64,000 bases of DNA from Acinetobacter piscicola (GTDB taxonomy: Bacteria > Pseudomonadota > Gammaproteobacteria > Pseudomonadales > Moraxellaceae): positions 434,001 through 498,000 of the forward strand of contig NZ_NIFO01000001.1 of NCBI RefSeq assembly GCF_002233755.1, written 5' to 3'. Each line of letters starts with the position of its first letter. Positions within the stretch are counted from its first letter, which is position 1. Under the pieces are notes generated by a model that searched no databases, was not told the origin of the DNA, and saw only the letters and a list, made by a program, of their open reading frames with translations. Below, piece after piece: positions 8,839 to 17,429 of the stretch. Both the position numbers and the translations under genes were made by a program.

Positions 8839-9864
8839 GTGAAAATTTATATTCATGGTGCAGGAAATATTGGTTGCTATCTAGGTGGGAAATTAGCTGC
8901 TTCAGGCAATGATGTTACTTTCATCACTCGTCCACGTATCTATCAGGAACTTTCTCGATACGGTTTAGAATTAACCGATTATTTGGGTGGGAATATCAAA
9001 CTTGCGCCAAATGAATTGAAGCAAACAACAGATATTAAACAGATTATAGATGCAGATGTAATTTTGGTCTGTGTTAAATCAGCGGCAACCGAACAAGTTG
9101 CGCATGAATTAAAGCAATACTTAGGACAAAAAACACCGCTGATCATTAGTTTTCAAAATGGTTTGAGTAATGTTCCTATTTTAAAAAATATTTTACAGGG
9201 GCAGACTATTTTAGAGGGTATGGTTCCTTTTAATGTCGCTGCTCAAGGGCATGGGCATTATCATCAAGGAACATCTGGTGCTGTAAGTGTTAAGCAATAT
9301 CCTACTCAATATCTGCTTGAAAACACATTTAAAAAAGCTGGTTTTGATATTGTATTTGAAGATGATATGTTGGCAGTTCAGTGGGCAAAATTGCTGTTAA
9401 ATTTAAATAATTCCATCAATGCTTTGTCAAAGTTACCATTAAAACAACAATTATCTATTCGCGCATATCGCCAATGTGTGGCGATAGCACAGCAAGAAAC
9501 CCTAGATTTACTAGATTATGCGCAAATAAAAACAGCAAAATTAACAGCAATCCCTGCACATTGGATTCCGAAAATTTTAAGTTTACCCAATCCAGTCTTT
9601 AAACTGTTAAGTCGTAAAATGTTGGAAATTGATCCTTTGGCACGATCATCAATGCAAGATGATTTAATGATGGGACGTGTTACAGAAGTCGATTGGATTA
9701 ATGGGGAAGTAGTAAAATTAGCCGAACAGTGTGGAAGACGTGCCCCGATCAATGAAAAGCTTATACAGTTGATTAAACAGGCTGAAAAAATGCCCAAAGC
9801 ATTTTTAATCAGTGCAGATGCTTTAAAAGATCAATTAGAATCTGTAGCTAAAACGTCGCTTTAG
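8839..9864 (+). CDS. Ketopantoate reductase family (PanE/ApbA-like) oxidoreductase
   Basis: The N-terminal Rossmann fold begins at the start codon: K-I-Y-I-H-G-A-G-N-I-G, the GxGxxG dinucleotide motif. A C-terminal helical domain follows, with N-N-S-I-N-A-L-S and the S-S-M-Q-D-D-L-M-x-G-R-x-T-E-V-D-x-I-N-G block typical of the PanE/ApbA family. The family reduces 2-dehydropantoate to pantoate with NADPH, but many members use other 2-oxo or 3-hydroxy acids. The frame opens at a GTG at 8812; the GTG at 8839 has GGAAG just upstream and removes an unrelated leader, giving 341 residues. It stands alone between two transcription units. Pantothenate synthesis is the default guess, not proven. Confidence 0.78.
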   Translation: MKIYIHGAGNIGCYLGGKLAASGNDVTFITRPRIYQELSRYGLELTDYLGGNIKLAPNELKQTTDIKQIIDADVILVCVKSAATEQVAHELKQYLGQKTPLIISFQNGLSNVPILKNILQGQTILEGMVPFNVAAQGHGHYHQGTSGAVSVKQYPTQYLLENTFKKAGFDIVFEDDMLAVQWAKLLLNLNNSINALSKLPLKQQLSIRAYRQCVAIAQQETLDLLDYAQIKTAKLTAIPAHWIPKILSLPNPVFKLLSRKMLEIDPLARSSMQDDLMMGRVTEVDWINGEVVKLAEQCGRRAPINEKLIQLIKQAEKMPKAFLISADALKDQLESVAKTSL

Positions 9865-9979
9865 CGGAAGCTGTTATTAAGTAATAAAGGGATTTAATAT
9901 TTATAATGATCACCTTTGAGTATTCTATAAAAGCGTGTATGTTTAACAGATACATAGAATTTTTATTGGGGAATAAAAG

Positions 9980-10939
9980 GTGATTTGGGGAACAACACAA
10001 GTAACAGCATCTATCGAAAATGAACCGACTTCTCAGCAAGAACTTACGCGTTATTACCCTAAAATTGAAGAATTTCTCAAGCAAATTAACCAAATCATCC
10101 TCGATAAAGAACAGCAAACCAAGCTTGCATTATGTAGCCTCTTGGCTGGTGGGCATTTATTGTTTGAAGATTTACCGGGGCTAGGTAAAACAACATTGGC
10201 CAGTAGTTTATCTCGTTTAGCTGGCTTAGATTTCCAACGTATTCAATTTACCAATGATATGCTTGCGAGTGATGTGATTGGTATCAATATGTTCAATCAA
10301 AAAGAACATCAATTTGAGTTTAAACAAGGGCCTATTTTCTCTCAAATTTTACTTGCAGATGAAATTAACCGTTGTAGCCCTAAGACTCAAAGTGCTTTGC
10401 TTGAAGCTATGGAAGAGGGTAATGTTACTGTAGATGGTACTCGTTATGAATTGCCGAAACCATTTTGGGTGATTGCCACACAAAATCCACTTTTTCAAAG
10501 CGGAACCTATAGTTTACCTGAGTCACAACTCGATCGTTTCATTATGCGATTGTCTTTAGGCTATCCATCACGATCTGCTGAAAAATTACTTTTGCAGCAA
10601 AATTCACGACATGAATTGATCACACAACTGCAATCAATATTCGAACAACAAGAAATATTGCAATTACAACGTAATGTTAATCAAATTGCAGTGAATGAGC
10701 TTATTTATGATTACTTACTTGATTTAACAGAAGAAACTCGAAAAGGTCGTCATGGCCTATCGACACGAGGATTACTTGCACTGAAGAAAGCGGCACAAGC
10801 TTATGCTTTGGTTGAAAAACGCCAATTTGTAATTGCAGATGATGTGCAAGCGGTATTTGTTGCAGTTGTTTCTCATCGTATTGGATTAGGTGAATCTGAA
10901 ACTTTAGCCTTGATGCAAAAAGTTCCTGTAAAAGGTTAA
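9980..10939 (+). CDS. MoxR-type AAA+ ATPase
   Basis: A cytosolic AAA+ ATPase of 319 residues. Walker A is G67-L-G-K70-T-T, Walker B is L-L-A-D127-E128-I-N, the sensor-1 region is I-A-T-Q-N-P, and the C-terminal lid domain contains R-K-G-R-H-G-L-S-T-R-G. MoxR proteins act as chaperone-like ATPases, usually encoded with DUF58 and transglutaminase or VWA proteins. Exactly that order follows here: the DUF58 gene starts 12 bases after this stop, and tgpA follows it. The GTG at 9980 follows a GGGGAATAAAAG stretch. The client protein is unknown; in related bacteria the operon is tied to envelope integrity. Confidence 0.9.
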   Translation: MIWGTTQVTASIENEPTSQQELTRYYPKIEEFLKQINQIILDKEQQTKLALCSLLAGGHLLFEDLPGLGKTTLASSLSRLAGLDFQRIQFTNDMLASDVIGINMFNQKEHQFEFKQGPIFSQILLADEINRCSPKTQSALLEAMEEGNVTVDGTRYELPKPFWVIATQNPLFQSGTYSLPESQLDRFIMRLSLGYPSRSAEKLLLQQNSRHELITQLQSIFEQQEILQLQRNVNQIAVNELIYDYLLDLTEETRKGRHGLSTRGLLALKKAAQAYALVEKRQFVIADDVQAVFVAVVSHRIGLGESETLALMQKVPVKG

Positions 10940-10951
10940 TAGGAATCGATC

Positions 10952-11860
10952 ATGCTCAGAGAACGATTTGTACGTTGGCTGCATCTGCGATTTCGCTATA
11001 CAGGTGTGCGTACGCTTAAGCAAAATGAGGTGTTGGTCTTTATTTATCAGCAAGGTTATTTATATCTTGTTTTGATTTTGATTACTTTTATTGCAGGTAT
11101 TAATTATGCCAATAACCTAATTCTGGGTTTTTGCTTCCTTATTAGTGCAATTTTATGTATCAGTTTTTATCTAAGTTTTAAGCAGTTACATGGTTTAACC
11201 ATGCAAGTCGTTGTAGATGAAGTGGGTAAAGTCGGAGAGGCTTTTAAAGTTAAAATCATTTTGCAACAAGATCGACTCACACCTAAATATTTAAATTTCA
11301 AAACCAATGATCAAATCCATCCCTTTTTATTTGAAGAAAAGCAGCAAAGTTTTGAACTTGTGTTTATTCCAAAGCAACGTGGAAAATTTGAAATTCCACC
11401 AATCCAAATATACTCAACTTATCCTTTAGGACTTGTGAGAGCTTGGACGTATATCTATCTCACTGACATCTATTGGGCTGCTCCGCAAGCCAAAGCATTT
11501 ACACAGAGTTTGCAAAGTTACTCGAATACAGGTGAACCTGACTTAGATGAATTTAAGGAACTTAGAACATTTAAACTGGGTGATTCATTGCAAAGCATTT
11601 CATGGAAACAAGCTGCGCGAGGACAAGGCTTATTCGTCAAACAATTTGAAGATTTGGTCGACACGCATGTTATGCAAATTGAATACAGTAAAATGCCAAG
11701 TGGTGACCATGAAGAAAAACTATGCTTCATGATGGAATTGGTTGATCAATGTGAACATTCTCAAACACCTTATAGCGTTATTTTACCGCATGCACAGACT
11801 GAAAATGGCGTAGGTGAGCAACATTATATTCATATCAAAACATTATTGGCTCAGGCTTAA
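10952..11860 (+). CDS. DUF58 domain membrane protein
   Basis: A 302-residue protein with two adjacent membrane segments (about residues 32-50 and 55-72), then a beta-rich region. The DUF58 core comes next, with the signature E-L-R-T-F-K-L-G-D-S-L-Q-S-I-S-W-K-Q-A-A-R around residues 205-225 and then L-F-V-K-Q-F-E. DUF58 proteins resemble truncated VWA folds and are nearly always encoded beside MoxR ATPases. This is the middle gene of the moxR-DUF58-tgpA operon, 5 bases before the tgpA frame opens. Its biochemical function is not established in the family. Confidence 0.88.
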   Translation: MLRERFVRWLHLRFRYTGVRTLKQNEVLVFIYQQGYLYLVLILITFIAGINYANNLILGFCFLISAILCISFYLSFKQLHGLTMQVVVDEVGKVGEAFKVKIILQQDRLTPKYLNFKTNDQIHPFLFEEKQQSFELVFIPKQRGKFEIPPIQIYSTYPLGLVRAWTYIYLTDIYWAAPQAKAFTQSLQSYSNTGEPDLDEFKELRTFKLGDSLQSISWKQAARGQGLFVKQFEDLVDTHVMQIEYSKMPSGDHEEKLCFMMELVDQCEHSQTPYSVILPHAQTENGVGEQHYIHIKTLLAQA

Positions 11861-11871
11861 TCGGAGTGCTG

Positions 11872-13878
11872 ATGATGAATAAATCAATTCAAATTTCAAT
11901 CTTACTTGTGCTGAGTTTGATCTTGGTCGCTCAAGCTGCATACATACCCATTGCATTATCTATTTTATTTTTAAGTAATATTATTGGATTAGGCTTATTC
12001 TACAGAAAACAAAATAAACATGAAATTTCAGATTTTCCCAAATACCCAAAATTAATTTTTGCGCTAATCGCATTGGTGATTATTTACTTTGATACTCAAA
12101 CTTTTTTAGGTGTAGAAGCAGGAAATGCTGTTCTCGCTACATTCTTATATGCTAAAGCTTTAGAGACCAAGTCTAAACGTGATTTTATTATTTTATTTAA
12201 CTTTGCCTTATTTGTGAGTGCAAGCCTATTTCTACATTCACAAGCCTTTTGGATGGCATTGTTGGTACTGTGTTGTTTAGTCAGTTGTTTAATCGGTTTA
12301 TATCGTGTGCAAACAGCACATTTTCAAACTAAACAACCTGTTTTACAATCACTCAAAAATGATTCATTTCATATTTTAAAATTTATAGGCTTGGCTTTAC
12401 CATTTTTTATCTTACTATTTCTGTTTTTTCCACGCTTGCCGCCGCTTTGGCAAATTCCAATCCCCAATAATAAAGCCGTAACAGGTCTAAGTGATACGAT
12501 GTCACCGGGCGATATTGCTGAATTATCGCAATCAAGTGCCTTGGCATTTCGTGTGATTGCAGATATGAAGCAGTTACCTAATCGCAATGAATTATATTGG
12601 AGAGCGTTGGTTTTAGACCGTTATGATGGTACGACTTGGACCAGTGATTTTATCAATAAACGGGATAAACCTTATTCAGCGATCACAGGGCATCGTGAAG
12701 GGTTTCGTTATCAATATTTAGCCAGTGATCCAAGCCAACAATGGATTACTGGACTCGAAAAATCAGTTCCAATTGAACAACGATTTACTTTACATGAAGA
12801 TTGGTCAATTACGCCGAAACGTTTAGTGCAACGGACACAACCGATTCAATTACAATGGATTGGCAATGAAATTGTTGAAACGCAACAGGAAGGACTTACA
12901 CAAACTATACTGAGGAATAGTTTGGATTATCCTTTAAAAAGTGATCCACAAGCGCAAAAATTTGCACAATTGATGTATCAACATAGTCAAAACAATCCTG
13001 AACTATATATTCGTAATATTTTAAATTGGTATAAAAAAGAGAATTTTGTTTATACATTAGCACCGGGGAAACTGGGCGATGATCGCGTAGATGAATTTTT
13101 ATTTCAAACTAAACAAGGCTTCTGTGAACATTATGCATCTAGCTTTGTTTTATTAATGCGCTACGTTGGAATTCCTGCCAGAGTCGTCACGGGATATCAA
13201 GGCGGTGAGTTAGCTCCTGATGGTCAAAGTTGGGAGGTTCGTCAGTTAGATGCACATGCTTGGGCGGAAGTTTACCAACGAGGTCAATGGCAACGCGTTG
13301 ATCCGACAGCAATTATCGCACCAATGCGTATAGACCAAGGAATGCAGAACATTATGAATGATAATAATGCAATCTTTGGTGATGCAAGCTATTCAAATTT
13401 ACGTTTACAACATTCTTCAGTTTTTAGAACTTTACGTGTTTGGAGCGACTACGCAAGTTTCCAATGGCAAAGTAAAGTGGTGGGTTATGATGCTGATAAA
13501 CAAAATAGTTGGCTAAAAAAACTCGGACTCACATCCACTTATAGTTATGCGCTCATTTTAATATTTGGAATTTTAGGGTTGCTTTTGACGTATTGGGGAG
13601 TCTCTAAGTTTTTATTGATTCGGCAAATGTCTAAAATTGAGTATGTATTGTTCCAATTTAATAAGACACTAGATTCCGTTGATCAAAAAAATGAATCGGA
13701 AACTTTTCAACAGTGGATGCAGCGTTTGGCAAATCAAACTCAGCAAAAAGGGATTTTTGAGGAGGCCAATCGGTATTTTCAAAACCTTGTTTATTTAGCT
13801 GATGAAAATCAACAAGATATTAAAAAGTTTAAAAATTTGCTTAAAGAGTGTGCGAATGTGCTGAAGCAACGTAAATAA
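11872..13878 (+). CDS. tgpA: TgpA-like periplasmic transglutaminase-domain protein
   Basis: A protein of 668 residues: an N-terminal block of hydrophobic helices to about residue 195 (DUF3488-like), a periplasmic transglutaminase-like domain, and one more membrane helix near residues 560-580 with a cytosolic tail. The catalytic triad is visible as C418 in G-F-C-E-H-Y-A, H462 in D-A-H-A-W and D477 in R-V-D-P-T-A. TgpA of Pseudomonas aeruginosa has this layout and is an essential envelope protein. GGAG at 11863-11866 can serve the ATG at 11872 or the one at 11875; the GTG at 11866 overlaps it. It is the last gene of the moxR operon. The crosslinked or cleaved substrate is unknown. Confidence 0.9.
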   Translation: MMNKSIQISILLVLSLILVAQAAYIPIALSILFLSNIIGLGLFYRKQNKHEISDFPKYPKLIFALIALVIIYFDTQTFLGVEAGNAVLATFLYAKALETKSKRDFIILFNFALFVSASLFLHSQAFWMALLVLCCLVSCLIGLYRVQTAHFQTKQPVLQSLKNDSFHILKFIGLALPFFILLFLFFPRLPPLWQIPIPNNKAVTGLSDTMSPGDIAELSQSSALAFRVIADMKQLPNRNELYWRALVLDRYDGTTWTSDFINKRDKPYSAITGHREGFRYQYLASDPSQQWITGLEKSVPIEQRFTLHEDWSITPKRLVQRTQPIQLQWIGNEIVETQQEGLTQTILRNSLDYPLKSDPQAQKFAQLMYQHSQNNPELYIRNILNWYKKENFVYTLAPGKLGDDRVDEFLFQTKQGFCEHYASSFVLLMRYVGIPARVVTGYQGGELAPDGQSWEVRQLDAHAWAEVYQRGQWQRVDPTAIIAPMRIDQGMQNIMNDNNAIFGDASYSNLRLQHSSVFRTLRVWSDYASFQWQSKVVGYDADKQNSWLKKLGLTSTYSYALILIFGILGLLLTYWGVSKFLLIRQMSKIEYVLFQFNKTLDSVDQKNESETFQQWMQRLANQTQQKGIFEEANRYFQNLVYLADENQQDIKKFKNLLKECANVLKQRK

Positions 13879-13881
13879 GGC

Positions 13882-13910
13882 TTGTCAAAATCTAAAAAAA
13901 TGCATATTAT
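13882..13910 (+). promoter_or_regulatory. Sigma-70 promoter of tRNA-Val
   Basis: The -35 TTGTCA (13882-13887) and -10 TATTAT (13905-13910) are separated by 17 bases, ending 11 bases before the tRNA. This is a near-consensus arrangement placed right after the tgpA stop codon. Confidence 0.75.
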
Positions 13911-13921
13911 CGCTCTCACCT

Positions 13922-13998
13922 AGGTGTATAGCTCAGTTGGTTAGAGCGCTACGTTGACATCGTAGAGGTCTCCAGTTCGAGTCTGGATATACCTACCA
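13922..13998 (+). tRNA. tRNA-Val (anticodon GAC)
   Basis: A full cloverleaf of 77 bases with the CCA end encoded. The acceptor stem is AGGTGTA/TATACCT with one G-U pair. The D arm is GCTC...GAGC, the anticodon arm is CTACG-TTGACAT-CGTAG giving anticodon GAC, and the T arm is TCCAG-TTCGAGT-CTGGA. GAC reads GUC and GUU valine codons. Confidence 0.96.
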
Positions 13999-14021
13999 AA
14001 TTTTAAAAGAATATAATCAAG

Positions 14022-14059
14022 GGTTTATAGGTAATTCAATTACTTATAAACCTTTTTTT
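14022..14059 (+). terminator. tRNA-Val terminator
   Basis: A 14-base stem (14022-14035 with 14039-14052, one G-U pair), a 3-base loop and seven T. It lies 24 bases after the tRNA end. Confidence 0.88.
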
Positions 14060-14279
14060 ATTTGTTTGTCGCATTTTAATTATGGAAGTATTTGTAAAAA
14101 TTGGCAATATTTCTAAGTCATCTGCGACAAGCCTACGATAAAAATGAAGCTTTCAACACTGATAAAAAGAGGTGAGATTTATACGATTACGGTCTCATTT
14201 GAACAAAAGATTCTATTGCACGAGAACTTTTAAAAATTATAAAATACAATTAAAAAATAATACTTTAAATGGTAATGAG

Positions 14280-14888
14280 ATGGATCATAAACAAATTTTT
14301 AAAAATGCACTCGAAGTAGAAAAAGCTAATCCAAATGATTTACAGAATAAATTTGGTTTAGCTTGCTTGTTTTTGTGTGGGATAGGTACAGATAAGAATG
14401 AAAAGAAAGCTTTTGATATATATACCGAGCTTTCTGCAAAAAATAATGTATCTGGTATCGAAGCTTTAGCAAATATGTATATTCAAGGGCAATATGTAAA
14501 TGTTGATGTGAAGAAAGCTGAGGAAATTATTCAAGACAAATTGATAAAAATAAATTCAGGGAAGTCTTTAAATTCAGCAGGATCGTTGTATTACACACTA
14601 TCATTCAAAGTAGGTGATAATCAAAGTATAGTCTATTCTCATAAAGCATTTGAGCTTTTCAATAAGGCTCTAGAATTAGGATATGAAGAAGCTAATTATT
14701 ACCTAGGTGAATATTATTTATTTGGAAGAAATACTTGCTTAATAGATGAAAATAAAGCTTATTTATATTTTAAAAAAGCAGCGCTTGTAGGGCATGATGA
14801 AGCAATCGCAAGAGTTAAAGAGATGGAGAATACTCAAAAGTTTAAACAGGGGCTGGGTGTAGCTAGGTTACTTTCAGGGTTATTTTGA
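14280..14888 (+). CDS. Sel1-like repeat protein
   Basis: A soluble helical protein of 202 residues with Sel1/TPR-like repeats. Examples are F-G-L-A-C-L-F-L-C-G-I-G-T-D-K-N-E-K-K-A-F, A-L-A-N-M-Y-I-Q-G-Q-Y-V, and Y-Y-L-G-E-Y-Y-L-F-G followed by K-A-Y-L-Y-F-K-K-A-A-L-V-G-H-D-E-A. Such repeats mediate protein-protein contacts. The open frame begins at a GTG at 14172, but the first 36 residues are basic and have no family resemblance; the ATG at 14280 starts cleanly at the first repeat. There is no signal peptide. The gene is AT-rich and sits alone after tRNA-Val, as accessory genes often do. Its function is unknown. Confidence 0.65.
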   Translation: MDHKQIFKNALEVEKANPNDLQNKFGLACLFLCGIGTDKNEKKAFDIYTELSAKNNVSGIEALANMYIQGQYVNVDVKKAEEIIQDKLIKINSGKSLNSAGSLYYTLSFKVGDNQSIVYSHKAFELFNKALELGYEEANYYLGEYYLFGRNTCLIDENKAYLYFKKAALVGHDEAIARVKEMENTQKFKQGLGVARLLSGLF

Positions 14889-14910
14889 TTTGGTGTAGAA
14901 ACTGTTTGAG

Positions 14911-14930
14911 AAAGCCCTTTAAAGGGCTTT
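14911..14930. terminator. Shared convergent terminator hairpin
   Basis: A perfect palindrome, AAAGCCCTTT followed by AAAGGGCTTT, lies between two convergent genes (stops at 14888 and 14934). T-rich flanks are modest on both strands. Confidence 0.6.
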
Positions 14931-14933
14931 ATT

Positions 14934-15236
14934 TCATTCTTCCACAATGCATTTAAATCTAATTTCTGTCTTCGGGAAATTACCTAAAATAAAAGGAGGC
15001 CTAGCATCAATCGTCTCTAATACTTTAACTGCTTTGTCAGTTTTACTACATTCAGAGTAAGCTTCTTTCATTGCTTCAGCTTTTAATGTCCCCATGCCTG
15101 TAAATCCTGTTGCTGCCTGACGTGATACCATATAAGTATTACTTCCCATAGGTACAATGCCTGAATTCGCAGCACATCCACTAAGTATTGTTAGACCAAG
15201 CATGCATATGGTTTTAACTTTCAGTTTTTTAATCAT
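14934..15236 (-). CDS. Small predicted lipoprotein
   Basis: A 100-residue protein with a lipoprotein signal: basic start (M-I-K-K-L-K-V-K), hydrophobic core and lipobox I-L-S-G-C21. The mature part contains Y-M-V-S-R-Q-A-A-T-G-F-T-G and two further cysteines (C63 and C96) that could form a disulfide. It resembles a group of small hypothetical proteins found widely in Acinetobacter and related genomes; no function is known to me. It converges on the Sel1-repeat gene across a palindromic terminator and has no operon partner. Confidence 0.7.
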   Translation of the reverse strand: MIKKLKVKTICMLGLTILSGCAANSGIVPMGSNTYMVSRQAATGFTGMGTLKAEAMKEAYSECSKTDKAVKVLETIDARPPFILGNFPKTEIRFKCIVEE

Positions 15237-15805
15237 TTACATCAACCATTACTTTTAAGTGGATGAATAATATAGGTTTGTATGAAATAATCAATTATTT
15301 AAATTTAAGATAGTGATTATAGGCATTCAGTTACTTATTTCTCATGATTCTTTTGTTTTGAGGAAAATTAATTGAACTATTTCACAATCTGCTATTTGCA
15401 ACAAAATTAATGAATGAAACTTGGTCGTGATTTAATATAAGTTTTTGATTTTTTTGTAAATTAATATTACTTTAACATCATAAAAGCCAGCAGTTCGAGT
15501 TAAGTTTTATTAAAGACTTATAAGCTAATCAAGCTTGTAGGTCTTTTTTTTGCTTCTGCATTTTAAATAGAACAGCTCATTTATAAAATGAATAGATTTT
15601 AATCTGTATTTCGCATAAAAATGAAAAGAGCCTGAAAAGTGTAAAGCTTTCAAGTTTACGCAAAATCTCATGAAGTTGATGGGCATCACAAATTAGCTAA
15701 CTATCCGATAATAAACATGTTATTTCTATAATTTAGTTTTTATATTTGATGATTAATATGGTAAAACCATCAATAGTTTCATGAGCTTATCGAGTATGTT
15801 TTTGA
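15237..15805. other. 569-base intergenic region; no gene seen
   Basis: AT-rich non-coding sequence. It contains a terminator-like hairpin at about 15514-15553: AAGACTTATAAGCT pairs with an AAGCTTGTAGGTCTT-like arm and a run of eight T follows. Just upstream, 15488-15502 carries CAGTTCGAGTT, which resembles a tRNA T-arm core, but no cloverleaf can be built around it. The last 100 bases must hold the promoter of the PKD/lyase lipoprotein gene. Confidence 0.4.
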
Positions 15806-17059
15806 ATGAAAAAACTTAAATATTGTTTAATATTTTCTACGACCTTAATGGTCACAGCATGCGGTGGGAATAGCAGCGAAAATAATGGCGAAAATCCAAC
15901 TCAACCTGTAACAAAAATATCTGAAAATATTGCACCTGTTTCAGTCATTCAATCCGTGAAAGACACGATAAAAGTTGGTGATTCAATTGTACTTGATGGT
16001 TCAGAGAGTACAGATGATGGGACAAATACATTGAATTATCGATGGGAAGTTTTATCAAAACCAAATAATAGCTACCCAAGCACAGGGGATAGTCATTCAA
16101 AAACCTTTTCGATCATTCCAGATATAGCTGGCGAATATCAAATTAGCTTGGTCGTGAATGATGGAGAAAAAGACAGTCAAGTCACGACTATTCAGTTAAA
16201 TGTGTTGGATAGACAAAAGCCAGAAAAAATAGATGAGATTATACCACCTACCGAATCATCTCCTTTAGTTCCAAAGGAAGAAGAACCAAGTCAACCGACT
16301 GATTTAGCCGAAGCAGGCAAAGTAGTATTTCGTGATGGCTTTTGGACTGGAATGATAAATATCGATAAGAGCATTCCAAATGATTACAGTTGGAGTTCAA
16401 TTGGACTTGAAATGGAAAATAGCAGTTCAGCAGTCATTGTAAAAGATCCTGCTGGAACAGGAGAAAATGTAGCAAAATTTACAGTTCCTGATGATGGGAA
16501 ATCCTATCGTGCTGAAATACAACGTAAACAGTTTGAATGGGGGCATTATAACTATTCCGTTTCGCACTATATTCCATCATCATGGCCATTATTTGATTAT
16601 GGAACAATTTTAGCGCAATGGCATGGTTATAGCCTGAACAACAAAAATCTTAATCCTCCAATTGCTTTGGTACTATTTGGTAAGAAGCCTGAATGGCAGA
16701 TTCATGTTTATCAACTGAAGCCGCTTTCATCACCTTTAGCGGTACCTGAAACTGTTTTAAAACGCTATGTACTCGATGTTCCTGTTACTTTTAATCAATG
16801 GAATAACTGGAATTTTGATATTAAATGGTCACAATTAGATGCAAATAATCAACTTATTCCAGGACAGATTGTGGTTAAGCACAACGGTATAGAGGTTGCA
16901 AATATTGTTGGTGGAAATAATTATCACCAAAAATGGCCTCCCTATTTTCAAATGGGGATTTATCGTTCAAGCTGGCGAGAAGGGGCGCTCAATCGATCAA
17001 TCAATGGCAACCCGATCGAGGTTTATCATAAGGGTGTTGTCATAAAAGACATGAATTAA
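15806..17059 (+). CDS. PKD-domain lipoprotein with polysaccharide-lyase-like domain
   Basis: A 417-residue surface or periplasmic lipoprotein. The signal ends in the lipobox V-T-A-C19, followed by a Ser/Asn/Glu-rich linker. Residues about 45-130 form a PKD/Ig-like domain (V-L-D-G-S-E-S-T-D-D-G, then Y-R-W-E-V, then V-V-N-D-G). A Pro/Glu-rich linker follows. Residues about 175-417 look like a heparin-lyase-I/alginate-lyase-type jelly roll (Polysacc_lyase family), with Y-R-A-E-I-Q-R, S-H-Y-I-P-S-S-W, L-A-Q-W-H-G and P-P-I-A-L blocks in the usual order. It would cleave an acidic polysaccharide by beta-elimination; the substrate cannot be told. It is alone, with a terminator 50 bases downstream. 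Confidence 0.68.
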   Translation: MKKLKYCLIFSTTLMVTACGGNSSENNGENPTQPVTKISENIAPVSVIQSVKDTIKVGDSIVLDGSESTDDGTNTLNYRWEVLSKPNNSYPSTGDSHSKTFSIIPDIAGEYQISLVVNDGEKDSQVTTIQLNVLDRQKPEKIDEIIPPTESSPLVPKEEEPSQPTDLAEAGKVVFRDGFWTGMINIDKSIPNDYSWSSIGLEMENSSSAVIVKDPAGTGENVAKFTVPDDGKSYRAEIQRKQFEWGHYNYSVSHYIPSSWPLFDYGTILAQWHGYSLNNKNLNPPIALVLFGKKPEWQIHVYQLKPLSSPLAVPETVLKRYVLDVPVTFNQWNNWNFDIKWSQLDANNQLIPGQIVVKHNGIEVANIVGGNNYHQKWPPYFQMGIYRSSWREGALNRSINGNPIEVYHKGVVIKDMN

Positions 17060-17109
17060 AAGAAGTTTTGTATTCAACACACGTCATACTTGGTGAATGA
17101 ATAATATGG

Positions 17110-17138
17110 AAAAGCTCAACTGAATGTTGGGCTTTTTT
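17110..17138 (+). terminator. Terminator of the polysaccharide-lyase gene
   Basis: An 11-base stem (17110-17120 with 17126-17136, one G-U pair) with a 5-base loop, ending in T. Confidence 0.85.
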
Positions 17139-17328
17139 ATTGCGAGTTTTAAAATGATGATTATTTTAATAAGCGCAATGAGTTATAAGCTTAATAGTAC
17201 TTCTAAAGGTATTCAGAAACTTTTTACAGAATAGAATTAAGAGAATCAAAAAGTTAAATCAAAGCCAATCAAAAGAAATGCTGTTTAAATATATGTCACT
17301 TATACATCCCAATAAAATACCAAAATAA

Positions 17329-17356
17329 GTGTCGTAAAAAGATAAGTCTGTGTCGT
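17329..17356 (+). promoter_or_regulatory. Direct repeat GTGTCGT x2, 21-bp period (possible AraC-type operator)
   Basis: GTGTCGT occurs at 17329-17335 and again at 17350-17356, exactly 21 bases apart. That puts both copies on the same face of the helix, two turns apart. The pair sits 74 bases before the first gene of the 17.4-23.9 kb operon. AraC/XylS-family activators commonly bind direct repeats with this spacing just upstream of -35, and an AraC-family gene lies at the far end of the operon. No gene is visible in the rest of the 17060-17429 gap. Confidence 0.45.
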
Positions 17357-17429
17357 CATATGTAAAGTGAGCGCTAAGCTGAGTGTTGTAATTTTAGATA
17401 TTGCTTAGCGAAGCACGATAAAACAAGAC

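Noticed and set aside
15488..15502. A second tRNA gene
   Set aside because: Only a T-arm-like core is present; no acceptor, D or anticodon arm can be paired around it.
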